Shown here: positions 42,409 to 51,218 of the stretch, piece by piece | How positions within the stretch are numbered: position 1 is the first letter of the stretch | How the letters are laid out: each line of letters opens with the position of its first letter | Assembly: GCA_023383055.1 (NCBI GenBank) | Contig: JAHDYP010000030.1 | Span: 1 to 53,744, forward strand | Origin: Verrucomicrobiota bacterium | Lineage (GTDB): Bacteria; Verrucomicrobiota; Verrucomicrobiia; Limisphaerales; JAHDYP01 | Length of the DNA stretch: 53,744 nt | Reading direction: 5' to 3' | Program-made: the position numbers and the translations under genes | Notes under the pieces: generated by a model | What the model saw: the letters and a program-made list of their open reading frames with translations, nothing else | Databases searched by the model: none | What the model was told of the DNA's origin: nothing

Positions 42409-43328
42409 TCTTTCCTGTTTGAATCCGGTTTTCGCGTCTCCCTCGACATCGGGGCGGAGACGCCGTCCGCCGCCACGGGCACGTTGCGGTGCAAGACCAG
42501 GCTCCCGATCGGATGGCCAATGTGCCGCGCCACGACGGAACACTTCACCTTGAATAGGAAAAAGACGTCTTTTTCGCAACCATCCAGCGATTCGAAGTTC
42601 GCCTGGCCCTTGGCCAAGATCAGGCTGGCGTGCGCAAATCGCCTTTGGAACTCCGGGCTGCACGATTCAAGCACGATGCCGGCGCCGTCGCCGCCCGTGT
42701 CCGTTACCTCAACGAATCCATCCAGGCCCGCGGCCGTTGCGTCCGCCCGCAAGGCATCGTTGATGGCCGGCCCGCCCTTGACGACCACAGTCACTTTCTC
42801 CCGCGGCAGCAACTCGAGGAGCAACCGGTCAAAAACCAGTTCCCCCGCATTGTCCGCGATAAACAGGATGTCCGGCGCGCGCTCCACCGCCGCGAAGAAG
42901 GCCTCCACATCCCCCTTCAGTGGCCCGGCCAGCGAACTCTCGAGTGCCGCGGGAATCTGTTCCGCGGTCAAGTCACCCTTGATGCCGAAATCGATGACGT
43001 TGGCGGCGAGGGCGAGTTTCACGGCGGTCAAGCGCGGGTGCTTGGCCGACCGCAGGCGCTCGCGCCAGGCGGGCAACAGTGCCAGCGCCAGTCGGTTGGA
43101 CTCCTGTTTGATCCCGAGATACGGATCCTCCCGCCCCGTCTGCTCGCGGATCAAGCGGTGGATCCACCGGCCGAACCGGACGGGCGACTGGCTGAGATCC
43201 GCTTCGCTGGCGGCCCGGAGCACTTCGCGCATAACGCGTTCGTGGACCCGGGCGTCGGAAGTGGTCAACCGCGCCACGTTCAGAGCCTGCGACACAAAAC
43301 ACGGAATGCATTCCAAGGCGCTCTTCAT
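42399..43328 (-). CDS. ARMT1/DUF89-like damage-control phosphatase family protein
   Basis: From the ATG at 43328 the protein is 309 aa. The N-terminal MKSALECIPCFVSQALNVAR has the CxxC typical of microbial DUF89 proteins. The metal-binding core is FIADNAGELVFDRLLLELL, VVVKGGPAINDALRADA, VEVTDTGGDGAGIVLES and LILAKGQANFESL. DUF89 proteins are metal-dependent phosphatases hydrolysing damaged sugar-phosphates and related metabolites. Its start overlaps the cytochrome b stop (ATGA), so it is translated with the respiratory operon; why is not evident. Confidence 0.85.
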   Translation of the reverse strand: MKSALECIPCFVSQALNVARLTTSDARVHERVMREVLRAASEADLSQSPVRFGRWIHRLIREQTGREDPYLGIKQESNRLALALLPAWRERLRSAKHPRLTAVKLALAANVIDFGIKGDLTAEQIPAALESSLAGPLKGDVEAFFAAVERAPDILFIADNAGELVFDRLLLELLPREKVTVVVKGGPAINDALRADATAAGLDGFVEVTDTGGDGAGIVLESCSPEFQRRFAHASLILAKGQANFESLDGCEKDVFFLFKVKCSVVARHIGHPIGSLVLHRNVPVAADGVSAPMSRETRKPDSNRKECL

Positions 43329-43987
43329 GGACCTCCTGAAGTGACCCCGGGAGTGTCGACGGTGGCTGGCGGTGCGGGATGGGGATCCTCCTCGTGGCAT
43401 TCTTCCCAGCCTGTGATCATCGCTTTCAGATTGGAGGTCGGCGTTTCACCGGTCGTGGTCAAATACATGTGGGCGATCAGGAACGCCAACAACGCGAACG
43501 CCCCCGCCGTGTGGATCAGCGCGATCATCCCCACACCGTCGGTAAGGTAGCCCCGCGCGGCCAGATCGTCGTAGTAGTAATAGACCAACCCCGTGAACCC
43601 CTGGATCGGAAAGATCAGGAGCTTGAGCCCCAGGTAGGTCAGGCGCTGCAGCGGGTTGAGTTTCGAGATCTCGGTCTTCTTAAAGGGATGCGGTTCATTC
43701 CGGAAGATGCCGCCCAGATAGAAACGCACCATCTCCCGGAGATGCCGACGCGTGGGCGTGTACTGCCGCCATTGGTCCGTGGTGAAATGCCAAAAGATGG
43801 CGAAGGCCACCAGCACCCCAAAAGCCACCGCCAGCCAGTTATGGAGCGTGACCGCGCGCTCGAAGCCGAAAAGGCTGAAGGTGCCGTGGATCTCATAACC
43901 GGTGACTCCGAGCAGGATCACCAGCAGCGCCTGGCTCCAGTGCCAGAACCGGTTGAACCGGGTGTAGATCAGGATGCGTTGGCTCAC
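43325..43987 (-). CDS. membrane cytochrome b (b561/hydrogenase-type)
   Basis: From the GTG at 43987, overlapping the octaheme stop as GTGA, the protein is 220 aa with about four helices. His residues for two b-hemes are in RFNRFWHWSQALLVILLG, VTLHNWLAVAFGVLV, IFWHFTTDQW and ALIHTAGAFALLAFLIAHMY. It resembles the di-heme cytochrome b subunits that exchange electrons between the quinone pool and a periplasmic cytochrome c. Given the gene order, it probably feeds the octaheme protein. The C terminus (TGETPTSNLKAMITGWEECH) is cytoplasmic. Confidence 0.85.
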   Translation of the reverse strand: MSQRILIYTRFNRFWHWSQALLVILLGVTGYEIHGTFSLFGFERAVTLHNWLAVAFGVLVAFAIFWHFTTDQWRQYTPTRRHLREMVRFYLGGIFRNEPHPFKKTEISKLNPLQRLTYLGLKLLIFPIQGFTGLVYYYYDDLAARGYLTDGVGMIALIHTAGAFALLAFLIAHMYLTTTGETPTSNLKAMITGWEECHEEDPHPAPPATVDTPGVTSGGP

Positions 43988-45735
43988 GCCTTGCCTCGCT
44001 TTCGCCAGCAGTAGAACCGCAGCCCTCCATGTGCCACGGCGGCTCCAGCGGCGCCGAGGGACGCCAGCCACCCCGCCCAGTCCAGGAGAGGACTGCGATC
44101 CCGCGCGGGCATGTAGAACCCACGCAAACCCGCCAGCCGGCTCTGGGTCGGGTGATGGCAGTCCGCACACCGCAGGGATTGCTCCTTGGGCGCGACCATG
44201 TGGGGCAAAGGCCAGTGCATCATGGTCTGAATCCACTCGTAGCGTCCGCTATAGGGCAGGTCCACGTATTGCATCCCCGCCTCGATCGCCCGGGGCCAAT
44301 CGTAGGATTTCCAATAGGCGCTGGCCGCGTTGGTGCCACTCGGGAAGAGCTTCACCACCGCCAGCAGTTTGTTCTCCGGATCGTAGGGTTGAATGCCCCG
44401 ATGAATCTTCACCGGCCAGATGCGGGCTCGCGGATCGTGGTAGTCGCCTTCCAGTCGATTGATGGAAATCACCGGCTTCGACAAGTCCAACTCGTCAAAC
44501 GCGCCGCGGGTGACGCCGATTTCCGCCCCGGAACGACCGTCGTCGATCCGTTCACCCTCGACCATCTGGCTCATGTGATTGTTGAACCAGGCGTATTCCG
44601 GAACCGCTTTCCAGGCCCATTGGAATGAGCCTTTCATGCCATCGTATACCACGACCTCCGGCGCCATCTCACCCGGGGCGGTGTCGTTCGTGGCCACTCT
44701 GGCTTTCTCCACCAGCGGCTTGCCGGTGGCATCGCACCGGCCCGCGTGCGACCAGTCCCACCACATTTTCGTCGGCTTCGCCGGTGCCAGCAGCGGGATG
44801 TGACACGCCTGGCACGACACCTTGTCCGTGTGATCGTTCAACTTGGCATGATGCGGGTGTGGTCGGTCGCCATGGCACGTTTCGCAACCCAGCACGCTTT
44901 GCGGGACGCCGCGCATTACCAACGCCCGGTCTTCGTAAGCGGGTTGGTCGTAGTAACGGCCCGCAATCCGATGGTTCACCGTGGTATGACAATCCGTGCA
45001 ACTTAAGTCTGCCCCTTGTGGGCTCATATGCACATCCACCGTCCGATCAGGACTCACCAGCGTGGCATCCATCACGCCGTGCTTGACCCCTTCACCACCG
45101 CCGCCGAAGAAATGACAGCTCCCGCAAGTTGCCCGCGAAGTGCGACCCACGTGCCGCGCGACGTGGCCCAGGTCGGGAGGCGGCACCATCTTGCCCGAGC
45201 CTTTGGGCCACTCCTTGGCCACGTAATTCGGATGGCCGGCATCGGTGGGAAACTTGTGATAGCTGCCGGTGGTGTCGTGGCACACCAGGCAGTCCACCCG
45301 CATCTCGTTGCTGAAATCGAACGATTTGTCTTCCCAGCCGTAGCCGACATGGCAACTGGTGCAGCGCGGTTCGTTGGCGCTGATCCCGAGACAGAAATTA
45401 TTGAACACTCCGGCGCCTTTGCCGATCCAATGATCGGTATCAGCCTCGGCCCCGCCAACCCGCGCCCGCCAGCTCCAGTGGGTGGTTGCCATCATCTGTT
45501 TCGCCGCCTCGGTGTGGCAATTCAGGCAGGCGGCCGTCACTTCCGGGCCGCTCTTGAATTCCCGCTTCAAGATGTCGAACTGCCGGTGGTCCGCCGTGGG
45601 TTGTTTGCGGGGGAGGGTGCGTGGCTCCACGCCGGCCGCATCCCCGGCGAGCGACTGCGCCAGCGCGGACATTAGTCCCAAGCGCAGTCCGAACCAATGG
45701 GGTTTCCAGTTTGAGCTGACTTGGAACAGGGTCAT
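43984..45735 (-). CDS. octaheme c-type cytochrome, tetrathionate reductase family
   Basis: From the ATG at 45735, which overlaps the YedE stop by one base, the protein is 583 aa with a signal peptide. Eight CxxCH heme-binding motifs are visible at about residues 70, 125, 149, 204, 246, 284, 308 and 523 (CLNCH, CTSCH, CLVCH, CGSCH, CTDCH, CETCH, CQACH, CADCH). This number and spacing fit the octaheme tetrathionate reductase (OTR) family, able to reduce tetrathionate, nitrite or hydroxylamine. A C-terminal helix (about 553-571) adds a membrane anchor. Neighbours (thioredoxin, YedE) favour sulfur compounds. The long gap between hemes 7 and 8 is family-typical. Confidence 0.92.
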   Translation of the reverse strand: MTLFQVSSNWKPHWFGLRLGLMSALAQSLAGDAAGVEPRTLPRKQPTADHRQFDILKREFKSGPEVTAACLNCHTEAAKQMMATTHWSWRARVGGAEADTDHWIGKGAGVFNNFCLGISANEPRCTSCHVGYGWEDKSFDFSNEMRVDCLVCHDTTGSYHKFPTDAGHPNYVAKEWPKGSGKMVPPPDLGHVARHVGRTSRATCGSCHFFGGGGEGVKHGVMDATLVSPDRTVDVHMSPQGADLSCTDCHTTVNHRIAGRYYDQPAYEDRALVMRGVPQSVLGCETCHGDRPHPHHAKLNDHTDKVSCQACHIPLLAPAKPTKMWWDWSHAGRCDATGKPLVEKARVATNDTAPGEMAPEVVVYDGMKGSFQWAWKAVPEYAWFNNHMSQMVEGERIDDGRSGAEIGVTRGAFDELDLSKPVISINRLEGDYHDPRARIWPVKIHRGIQPYDPENKLLAVVKLFPSGTNAASAYWKSYDWPRAIEAGMQYVDLPYSGRYEWIQTMMHWPLPHMVAPKEQSLRCADCHHPTQSRLAGLRGFYMPARDRSPLLDWAGWLASLGAAGAAVAHGGLRFYCWRKRGKA

Positions 45736-46196
45736 TACCGTTTGCGTTTCTCGAACCACCAAAACAGCGCGATCGTGCCCGCCCAGAACAGCGGGATGAT
45801 GACCCAGGGCGAAACGCCCAACTGCCCGGGCAGTCCGATCTTTCCGAAATCTTTCCACCCCAGAACCGAGCTCTTCAGCACCGGGTAAAGCTCCGCGTAG
45901 ATCGCCGCGCCGACGACCATCCCGATGACCACAAAAATCGCGTGCCAACGGCCTTCGCCCAGGGCGCCGATTGCGGTTCCGGGACAGAACCCCATCACGG
46001 CCCAGCCCGCGCCGAACAAGACGCCTCCCAGCACGACGGCCCCAACGTTCATCGGTTTATGGCTCAGCTTGATGACGCCGAGATCGCCGAGCAGCCAGAT
46101 CCCCACCATGCCCACCAGGATGGCCGAGAGCATGAACTTGAGGATCGTCATGTCCCGCAGCCGCATCGCGCCCATCCGCCATCGCTCGTTCGCCAT
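45735..46196 (-). CDS. YeeE/YedE-family sulfur transporter component
   Basis: A 153-aa membrane protein of about four helices. GGVLFGAGWAVMGFCPGTAI contains the GxxFCPGT signature, and NVGAVVLG and VIGMVVGAAIYAELYP are typical. YeeE/YedE proteins import thiosulfate or related sulfur species. Only one half-size unit is present, whereas they often come as pairs. It lies 12 bp after thioredoxin and overlaps the octaheme gene by one base, implying that sulfur uptake and reduction are co-regulated. The start could be an internal ATG at 46151. Confidence 0.88.
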   Translation of the reverse strand: MANERWRMGAMRLRDMTILKFMLSAILVGMVGIWLLGDLGVIKLSHKPMNVGAVVLGGVLFGAGWAVMGFCPGTAIGALGEGRWHAIFVVIGMVVGAAIYAELYPVLKSSVLGWKDFGKIGLPGQLGVSPWVIIPLFWAGTIALFWWFEKRKR

Positions 46197-46208
46197 TTGA
46201 TCATGTGT

Positions 46209-46544
46209 CTAGACGTTGGCCTCGAGTGCCGCAATGAGCGCCGGCGCGGATTGCAGGCCCACAAACTCCTGAACCAATCGGCCCTCCTTGAACAGGAGTA
46301 AGGTCGGGATGCCGGTGATCTGAAACCGGCCCGCCAGTTCGGGATATTGGTCCACGTTGACCTTGGCGACCCTGGCTCGCGAGCCCAGCCGGCTGGCCAC
46401 CTGCTCGAGCACCGGGATCTGCATGCGGCAGGGACCGCACCAGGGCGCCCAGAAATCCACCAGCGTCACTCCGTCCCGGATGATGGCGTCAAAATCGGCG
46501 GAGGTCAGTTCGGCAACGGGATGCGTGTTTGTTTCAGTCTTCAT
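46209..46544 (-). CDS. thioredoxin
   Basis: From the ATG at 46544 the protein is 111 aa with the redox motif FWAPWCGPCRMQIPVLEQVA and the cis-Pro loop ITGIPTLLLFKEGR. There is no signal peptide, so it is cytosolic. It reduces disulfides or persulfides and here heads the sulfur-respiration operon, about 15 nt after the predicted sigma-54 start site. The N-terminal ten residues (MKTETNTHPV) are a short extension; an upstream open frame of 71 codons is not conserved. Confidence 0.95.
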   Translation of the reverse strand: MKTETNTHPVAELTSADFDAIIRDGVTLVDFWAPWCGPCRMQIPVLEQVASRLGSRARVAKVNVDQYPELAGRFQITGIPTLLLFKEGRLVQEFVGLQSAPALIAALEANV

Positions 46545-46570
46545 AGTTGAATCGAGGTCGGCCCTGGCTT

Positions 46571-46587
46571 TGCACGCCCCGTGCCAG
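46571..46587 (-). promoter_or_regulatory. sigma-54 (-24/-12) promoter for the thioredoxin-YedE-octaheme operon
   Basis: On the minus strand CTGGCACGGGGCGTGCA matches the sigma-54 consensus YTGGCACGRNNNTTGCW at 16 of 17 positions, with the obligatory GG-N10-GC spacing (GG at 46585-46584, GC at 46573-46572). Transcription would start near 46560, about 16 nt before the thioredoxin ATG. Confidence 0.8.
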
Positions 46588-46726
46588 CGGTTCGCCGGGC
46601 GGACCATCGCGCATTGAAGAAGTCGGCAAACCCCTGGGATTGCGCGGAGAACGCTGGAATGACAGACCGCCGCGACCAGGGGTGTTTCAGCCGCCGCTGC
46701 CGCATTTCCGGTCCTGGAGCAGCCAC

Positions 46727-46748
46727 GCAGCGTTGCACGCAACGCTGC
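46727..46748. promoter_or_regulatory. candidate enhancer (UAS) for the divergent NtrC-type activator
   Basis: GCAGCGTTG (46727-46735) and CAACGCTGC (46740-46748) form a perfect 9-bp inverted repeat around CACG, with a further GCACGCAAC copy just to the right. It lies about 140 bp upstream of the sigma-54 promoter, the usual enhancer distance. The rest of the 46588-47080 gap holds no gene that I can support. Confidence 0.6.
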
Positions 46749-47080
46749 ACGCAACAAGATCGGCAGGCGAACTCTCCGCCAGTTTCCGGAGGGCCGCGCA
46801 CTTCGAGACGATGCTATGCGGCCCGATTGAGTAAGAGACGATCACGTCGTGGTATTGGGTTTGACCTGCGATTTCACGACGTCGAAGGCTACCCCAGGCG
46901 GAACGGAAAGGCAATCGGTCAAAACTCGACGGGAGAATATGACGCCATGAGAGAAACAGCCTCAACCCATAGAGTCCCCTTGCGTTCGTTCGCTCGCGCG
47001 GCAGTCCGCGCGAGACCTGGTCCGACTCCATCGCACGGCTCGACGGTGACCGGAACCGCCTGTAGGCTGAGCCACGAGCA

Positions 47081-48508
47081 ATGGATTTGAACTGGCAGAT
47101 GATTGTGGAAAGCCTCCCCCACGGCCTGGTGGTCACCAATCCGCGGTCGGTCATCCAGGTGTGGAACCAGACCATGGAGGTGCTAACAGGGTACCCCGCC
47201 GCCGAAGCCGTCGGCCGCGACAGCAGTTTCTTTCACCCGGAGTGCGGCATCGTTTTCGGCTCGGCCGAAGTTTCCGCGGGGCCCGCTCTCACCATTCCCA
47301 GGCTGGAGGAGTGCCGGATTCAACGTCGCGACGGCGGTCATGTGCCGGTGTTGAAGGCCACTCGAAAGCTGGCGGACGATTCCGGCCAATTCCAAGGTAC
47401 CGTCCTCATCTTTAGTGACCTGCGCTCCTTGAAATCGCTCGAGGGACGTTTGGCCCGCCTGCGGGCCATGGTCCCACCGGCAAGCGCCGCCGAACGGTTG
47501 GTCGGCGACAGCGCCGCGCTGCGAGAGGTAAATGAGCGCATCCGCCTGGCCGCCGAGTCCAACGCCACCATCCTCATTCTCGGCGAAACCGGCACCGGCA
47601 AAGAGCTCGTCGCGGAGGAAATCCACGAACGGAGCGCCCGCGCCCGGGGGCCCCTGATCAAACTGAACTGCGCCGCGCTGCCGGAAACGCTGCTTGAAAG
47701 CGAACTCTTCGGCCACGCCAGGGGCGCGTTCACCGGGGCGGTCAAGGACAAGCCCGGCCGCTTCGAACTGGCCCATGGCGGCACGTTGATGCTCGATGAG
47801 ATCGGCGATCTGAGCCCGCTGATGCAGGTCAAACTCCTGCGCCTCCTCCAGCACCATGAATTCGAGCGCCTCGGGGAAAGCAAAACGCGGCACGCCGATG
47901 TCCGGATCATCGCCGCCACCCACCGCGATCTCCGGCAGTTGGTGGACGCAGGCCGATTTCGCGAGGATTTCTTTTACCGTCTCAATGTCTTCCCCATCCA
48001 TCTGCCGCCGCTGCGCGAACGCGGCACCGATATCCTCCTCCTGGCGCGACATTTCATGGACCGGTTCAACCGCGAGACCGGCAAGTCAATCGTGGACCTG
48101 TCGCCGGACGTCCGCCGCATTCTCCTGGACTTCTGCTGGCCGGGCAACGTCCGGCAACTGGAGAACGCGATCGAGCATGCCTTTGTCACCTGTCCCGGGA
48201 CCGAGATTGGGTTGTTCGACCTGCCCGTGGAGATTCGTCTGACCCACCTCCGCGAACAGTTGTGCCGCAAGTCCGTGCCGACCGGGCTCGCGTCGCCGCC
48301 GTTTCCCCGGCGGGATTTCACCCGACGGGATTCACGCGTCGAACCGCCCCCGCGCGAGCAACTCGAACGGCTGCTGGTGGAGTGCCACCAGAATCGCGCC
48401 GAGGTTGCGCGGCGTCTGGGCGTGGATCGCACGACCATCTGGCGTTGGATGAAACGGTGCGGCCTGGCCGGGAATCAGGATGGCCCGTCCGCCGGTCAAC
48501 CCGGATAA
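47081..48508 (+). CDS. PAS-AAA+-Fis sigma-54-dependent transcriptional activator
   Basis: A 475-aa bacterial enhancer-binding protein. A PAS sensor (about 5-115, GLVVTNPRSVIQVWNQTMEV) replaces the usual receiver. Walker A is GETGTGKE (168-175), the sigma-54-contacting loop GAFTGA is intact (215-220), Walker B is GGTLMLDEIGDL, and the arginine fingers are in FREDFFYRLNVFPIHLPPLR. A Fis-type HTH (AEVARRLGVDRTTIWRWMKR) is near the end. It is divergent from the thioredoxin/octaheme operon, whose sigma-54 promoter and inverted repeat it probably controls. The PAS ligand may be a redox or sulfur signal. Confidence 0.93.
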   Translation: MDLNWQMIVESLPHGLVVTNPRSVIQVWNQTMEVLTGYPAAEAVGRDSSFFHPECGIVFGSAEVSAGPALTIPRLEECRIQRRDGGHVPVLKATRKLADDSGQFQGTVLIFSDLRSLKSLEGRLARLRAMVPPASAAERLVGDSAALREVNERIRLAAESNATILILGETGTGKELVAEEIHERSARARGPLIKLNCAALPETLLESELFGHARGAFTGAVKDKPGRFELAHGGTLMLDEIGDLSPLMQVKLLRLLQHHEFERLGESKTRHADVRIIAATHRDLRQLVDAGRFREDFFYRLNVFPIHLPPLRERGTDILLLARHFMDRFNRETGKSIVDLSPDVRRILLDFCWPGNVRQLENAIEHAFVTCPGTEIGLFDLPVEIRLTHLREQLCRKSVPTGLASPPFPRRDFTRRDSRVEPPPREQLERLLVECHQNRAEVARRLGVDRTTIWRWMKRCGLAGNQDGPSAGQPG

Positions 48509-49387
48509 AGAATCGGCTTGCGGGTCGGACGATGCCGGCAGGGCATGCTGATGTCCATGGCTGGCATGACCGAACCTGGCGATCGCCAGTGACACTGCCA
48601 ATCCCAGGAGCAAGGCGAACGACAACTTCAACCGGTCGTGGGCATGAAACTGCAGCTCCGGCAGCAAATCCGCACACGCGATGCATAGGAATGTGCCCCC
48701 GCAGAACGCAAGCGCACCACCCAGCCACCCCGGATGCGCGTGTGCCCACGGCCCCGCCCCCAGGTAGAACAACAGCGCACCCGTGGGGGTCACCAGGGCA
48801 AATCCCAGGTTCACCAGGTTACGCGTCGCAGGCGTTTCCTTTCCGGCCGCCATCAGGGTCGTGATGGCCAGCGCTCCGAACGGCTTGTGCAGGATCACGG
48901 CCAGGGCCGCGCCCAAACCCAACGCCGCCCCGTGACCGTGCCCCGTCGAGGCCACGGCCGCCGCCATCGCCAGACCGTCGAAGATCGAATGCAGCGATAG
49001 GCCGAACGCCACCCCCATCCAATTCAAACTGCGCGCCGATCGCTCCGCCAGCGAGTGGGTGTGGCCGCAGGGTTCAACCGGGCTGCCTTCGGCCACGTCG
49101 TGGTGGTGAAAGGGCAGGAAGCGTTGCACCAGGAATATCACCAGAAAACCGCCCAGCATCCACATCGTCGCCTGGTCGATCGACCCCAGCCCGTGCGCCG
49201 CATGCGGCAGGAACCCCAACAGGGATAACCCGAGCATCAACCCGGCGACAAAGCTCACCGCCAACTGCAAACGCGTGTGCGTCAGTCGGACCAAAGAGGG
49301 TAACGCACCACCCGCCAGCGCGGCGAAGAAGGCAAGGAGACAATAGATCGTTAGCTCCAGGGTGGGAGATATGGCCGCGGTGATCAT
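48332..49387 (-). CDS. ZIP-family divalent metal transporter
   Basis: The ORF has 351 codons. About eight helices and the ZIP signature are visible: NWMGVAFGLSLHSIFDGLAM (metal-binding His in helix 4) and AAALAVILHKPFGALAITTL (helix 5). His-rich loops FHHHDVAEG and CGHTHS fit Zn/Fe handling. The last about 58 residues lie antisense to the end of the activator gene in exact codon register, and look like an artificial tail after FGHASHGHQHALPASSDPQA. It starts 21 bp after the deformylase stop, so CooC-deformylase-ZIP may be one run. Zinc uptake is the likeliest role. Confidence 0.88.
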   Translation of the reverse strand: MITAAISPTLELTIYCLLAFFAALAGGALPSLVRLTHTRLQLAVSFVAGLMLGLSLLGFLPHAAHGLGSIDQATMWMLGGFLVIFLVQRFLPFHHHDVAEGSPVEPCGHTHSLAERSARSLNWMGVAFGLSLHSIFDGLAMAAAVASTGHGHGAALGLGAALAVILHKPFGALAITTLMAAGKETPATRNLVNLGFALVTPTGALLFYLGAGPWAHAHPGWLGGALAFCGGTFLCIACADLLPELQFHAHDRLKLSFALLLGLAVSLAIARFGHASHGHQHALPASSDPQADSLSGLTGGRAILIPGQAAPFHPTPDGRAIHAQTPRNLGAILVALHQQPFELLARGRFDA

Positions 49388-49408
49388 GAAATTATGCTCA
49401 ACTCTCCG

Positions 49409-49987
49409 TCAAAGGATTGCTTCCACCAGCAACGCGGGTGGTCCGCCAGAAACGGTGGAATCCTCCGCCGCCAGGGGCGGGCCATGATCCAGGATCAACA
49501 CGCCGTTGAGGTGATCGAGTTCGTGCTGGATCACCCGCGCCCAGAGCCCCGTCGCGTTAAACGATCGTCGACGACCACGGTCGTCGTAGCCCTTCACCTC
49601 GATCCGCTCCGGACGGAGCACCGTCACGAGCGTGTCAGACAGACTCAGGCAACCTTCCGTGAGCAACCCCGAGGTGCCCGCCGCCCGGACCTCCGGATTC
49701 ACCAGGCGCAGCGATCGCCCCCCGATCCGGCAGACCAGGAGCCGTTGTTTGATCGCCACCTGCGGCCCGGCCAACCCGATCCCCCCGTGCCCGGTCATCA
49801 AATCATCCATCTCCTCCAGCAAATCGCGGAGGGTGCTGTCGAATCGAACCACGGGCGCGCAAACCGCACGCAGCAGCGGATCCGGATGCAGCACCAAGCC
49901 CAATCGGTGAAGCCGCTGCTTGCGTTCGGCGACTTCCGCAGCCACGGGCTTCGCGGTCGGTCGTCGTATGGCTGATCCCATCGTCAT
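49409..49987 (-). CDS. def: peptide deformylase
   Basis: A 192-aa metalloenzyme removing N-formyl groups from new proteins. The three signature motifs are present: GIGLAGPQV (first, with Pro where Ala is usual), EGCLS with the metal Cys, and HELDHLNG with the metal His pair and catalytic Glu. The N-terminal about 25 residues are an Arg/Ala-rich extension. It overlaps the CooC-like gene by one base. Several PDF paralogs are common; this one need not be the housekeeping copy, since no fmt gene is adjacent. Confidence 0.92.
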   Translation of the reverse strand: MTMGSAIRRPTAKPVAAEVAERKQRLHRLGLVLHPDPLLRAVCAPVVRFDSTLRDLLEEMDDLMTGHGGIGLAGPQVAIKQRLLVCRIGGRSLRLVNPEVRAAGTSGLLTEGCLSLSDTLVTVLRPERIEVKGYDDRGRRRSFNATGLWARVIQHELDHLNGVLILDHGPPLAAEDSTVSGGPPALLVEAIL

Positions 49988-50949
49988 TAAAACGTCTTGC
50001 CCGGGACCAACGCGTTTTCGGCAGGCCCGCTCTCCATAAAAGCCCCGCGCCCTTCCTCAAGTGCCCGGACGAGCTTGGCGGCTTCGGCCATTGCGGGGAC
50101 GCTTTTCAGCAAGCCCCCCTCGAGCCAGGCCGCGCGGATGTGCGGGTCCTCGCGGATCACGGCGGTCGCATGCAGCCCCGCGCCGAGCAGGCGCTGCCAT
50201 AACTGGTACTCCATCTCCGCGTCGGCCACCTTGTTCAGAACATACAAGGCGCCTTTGGTGCGGGCACCGCGATAGGAATCTTCGAGCAGCCGGATCAGCT
50301 CCAGGGATTGCAGGTGACGCGTGGCCGGCAGGGCGCCGTGATGCATCTGCTCGAGGAGCGTCTTCATGGTTGCGGCCGCCTGTACTCCCGCGTAACTCGG
50401 GTCAATCACCACAACCACCCAGTCCAATGACGTCACCACCCCTCGCGAGGCATCCTCAATCCCCGCCTTGAAATCAATGAGCGTCACGGGCGCGGGGCCG
50501 TCGGTTTCCAGCACGAAATCCCGGGCGATCTTGGTCATGGGCCCGTCGCAGCCGGCGCCCGGCCCCAGCGGTCCCATTTTGCCAACCTGAAAGATCCGGA
50601 TGCCCTCGGGTGTCTGGCTAACGAATCGCGATGGCAGCGCTTCCTGCCGGACTCGGGCACCCTGGATCGGCACGGGATCATCCACCGGACACGTCACCGG
50701 ACCACCGCTGAAAACCGTGCCTCCCAGCCAATCGAGGAGCGATTCCGGCGCGTCGTCGGCCCCCAGCGCCAGTGCCAATCCCTCGTTGGTGGAATCGGCA
50801 TCCAGGACACACACCGTGTAGCCCGCTTCCGCCAATGCCTTGGCCAGGAACACCGTGCACGTGCTCTTGCCGCTGCCACCACGTCCGAATATGCCAATAC
50901 GTTGTCCCGCCAGCGGTTTCATCCCGCGATCTGGTTCCAGCTTGTTCAT
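49987..50949 (-). CDS. CooC-like ParA/MinD-type ATPase
   Basis: From the ATG at 50949 the protein is 320 aa. The deviant Walker A is IFGRGGSGKSTCTVFLAKAL. VLDADSTNEGLALALG is switch I, and TLIDFKAGIEDASRGVVTSL is the switch II region with the FKAGxE block of CooC-type proteins. VVVVIDPSYAGVQAA and LNKVADAEMEYQL complete the fold. CooC proteins insert nickel into carbon-monoxide dehydrogenase; no CODH gene is in view, so another metal-cofactor or sensing role is possible. It is co-transcribed with peptide deformylase. Confidence 0.8.
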   Translation of the reverse strand: MNKLEPDRGMKPLAGQRIGIFGRGGSGKSTCTVFLAKALAEAGYTVCVLDADSTNEGLALALGADDAPESLLDWLGGTVFSGGPVTCPVDDPVPIQGARVRQEALPSRFVSQTPEGIRIFQVGKMGPLGPGAGCDGPMTKIARDFVLETDGPAPVTLIDFKAGIEDASRGVVTSLDWVVVVIDPSYAGVQAAATMKTLLEQMHHGALPATRHLQSLELIRLLEDSYRGARTKGALYVLNKVADAEMEYQLWQRLLGAGLHATAVIREDPHIRAAWLEGGLLKSVPAMAEAAKLVRALEEGRGAFMESGPAENALVPGKTF

Positions 50950-51173
50950 CTGCCCATTGCCCTTTCGCCCGACGACCGACAAGGCGGTCGCGTGCAGGTT
51001 AACCAACCAAAACGTTCGATTACGCTGGCACAGAGTGTGCCAGCAATGGGTGTGGCCGGAACGATCCCGCAACCGCTTGGGCCCTCGGTCATTCCGAGTA
51101 TTGGAGAGCTCCGCCGCCAGACCGAAGATCCACGCAGGATGCAGCGATTCCGCAAGCCGAGCATAGCAATATA

Positions 51174-51188
51174 GGAGACCGGCGCTCC
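51174..51188 (-). repeat. REP-like half element (inverted)
   Basis: GGAGACCGGCGCTCC matches 14 of 15 positions of the inverted RAYT-flanking unit (GGAGGCCGGCGCTCC at 9765-9779). It is followed 30 bp later by a forward copy, a BIME-like layout. Confidence 0.55.
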
Positions 51189-51218
51189 ATCCCGCGCGAA
51201 CATTCAGGCACGGATAGC

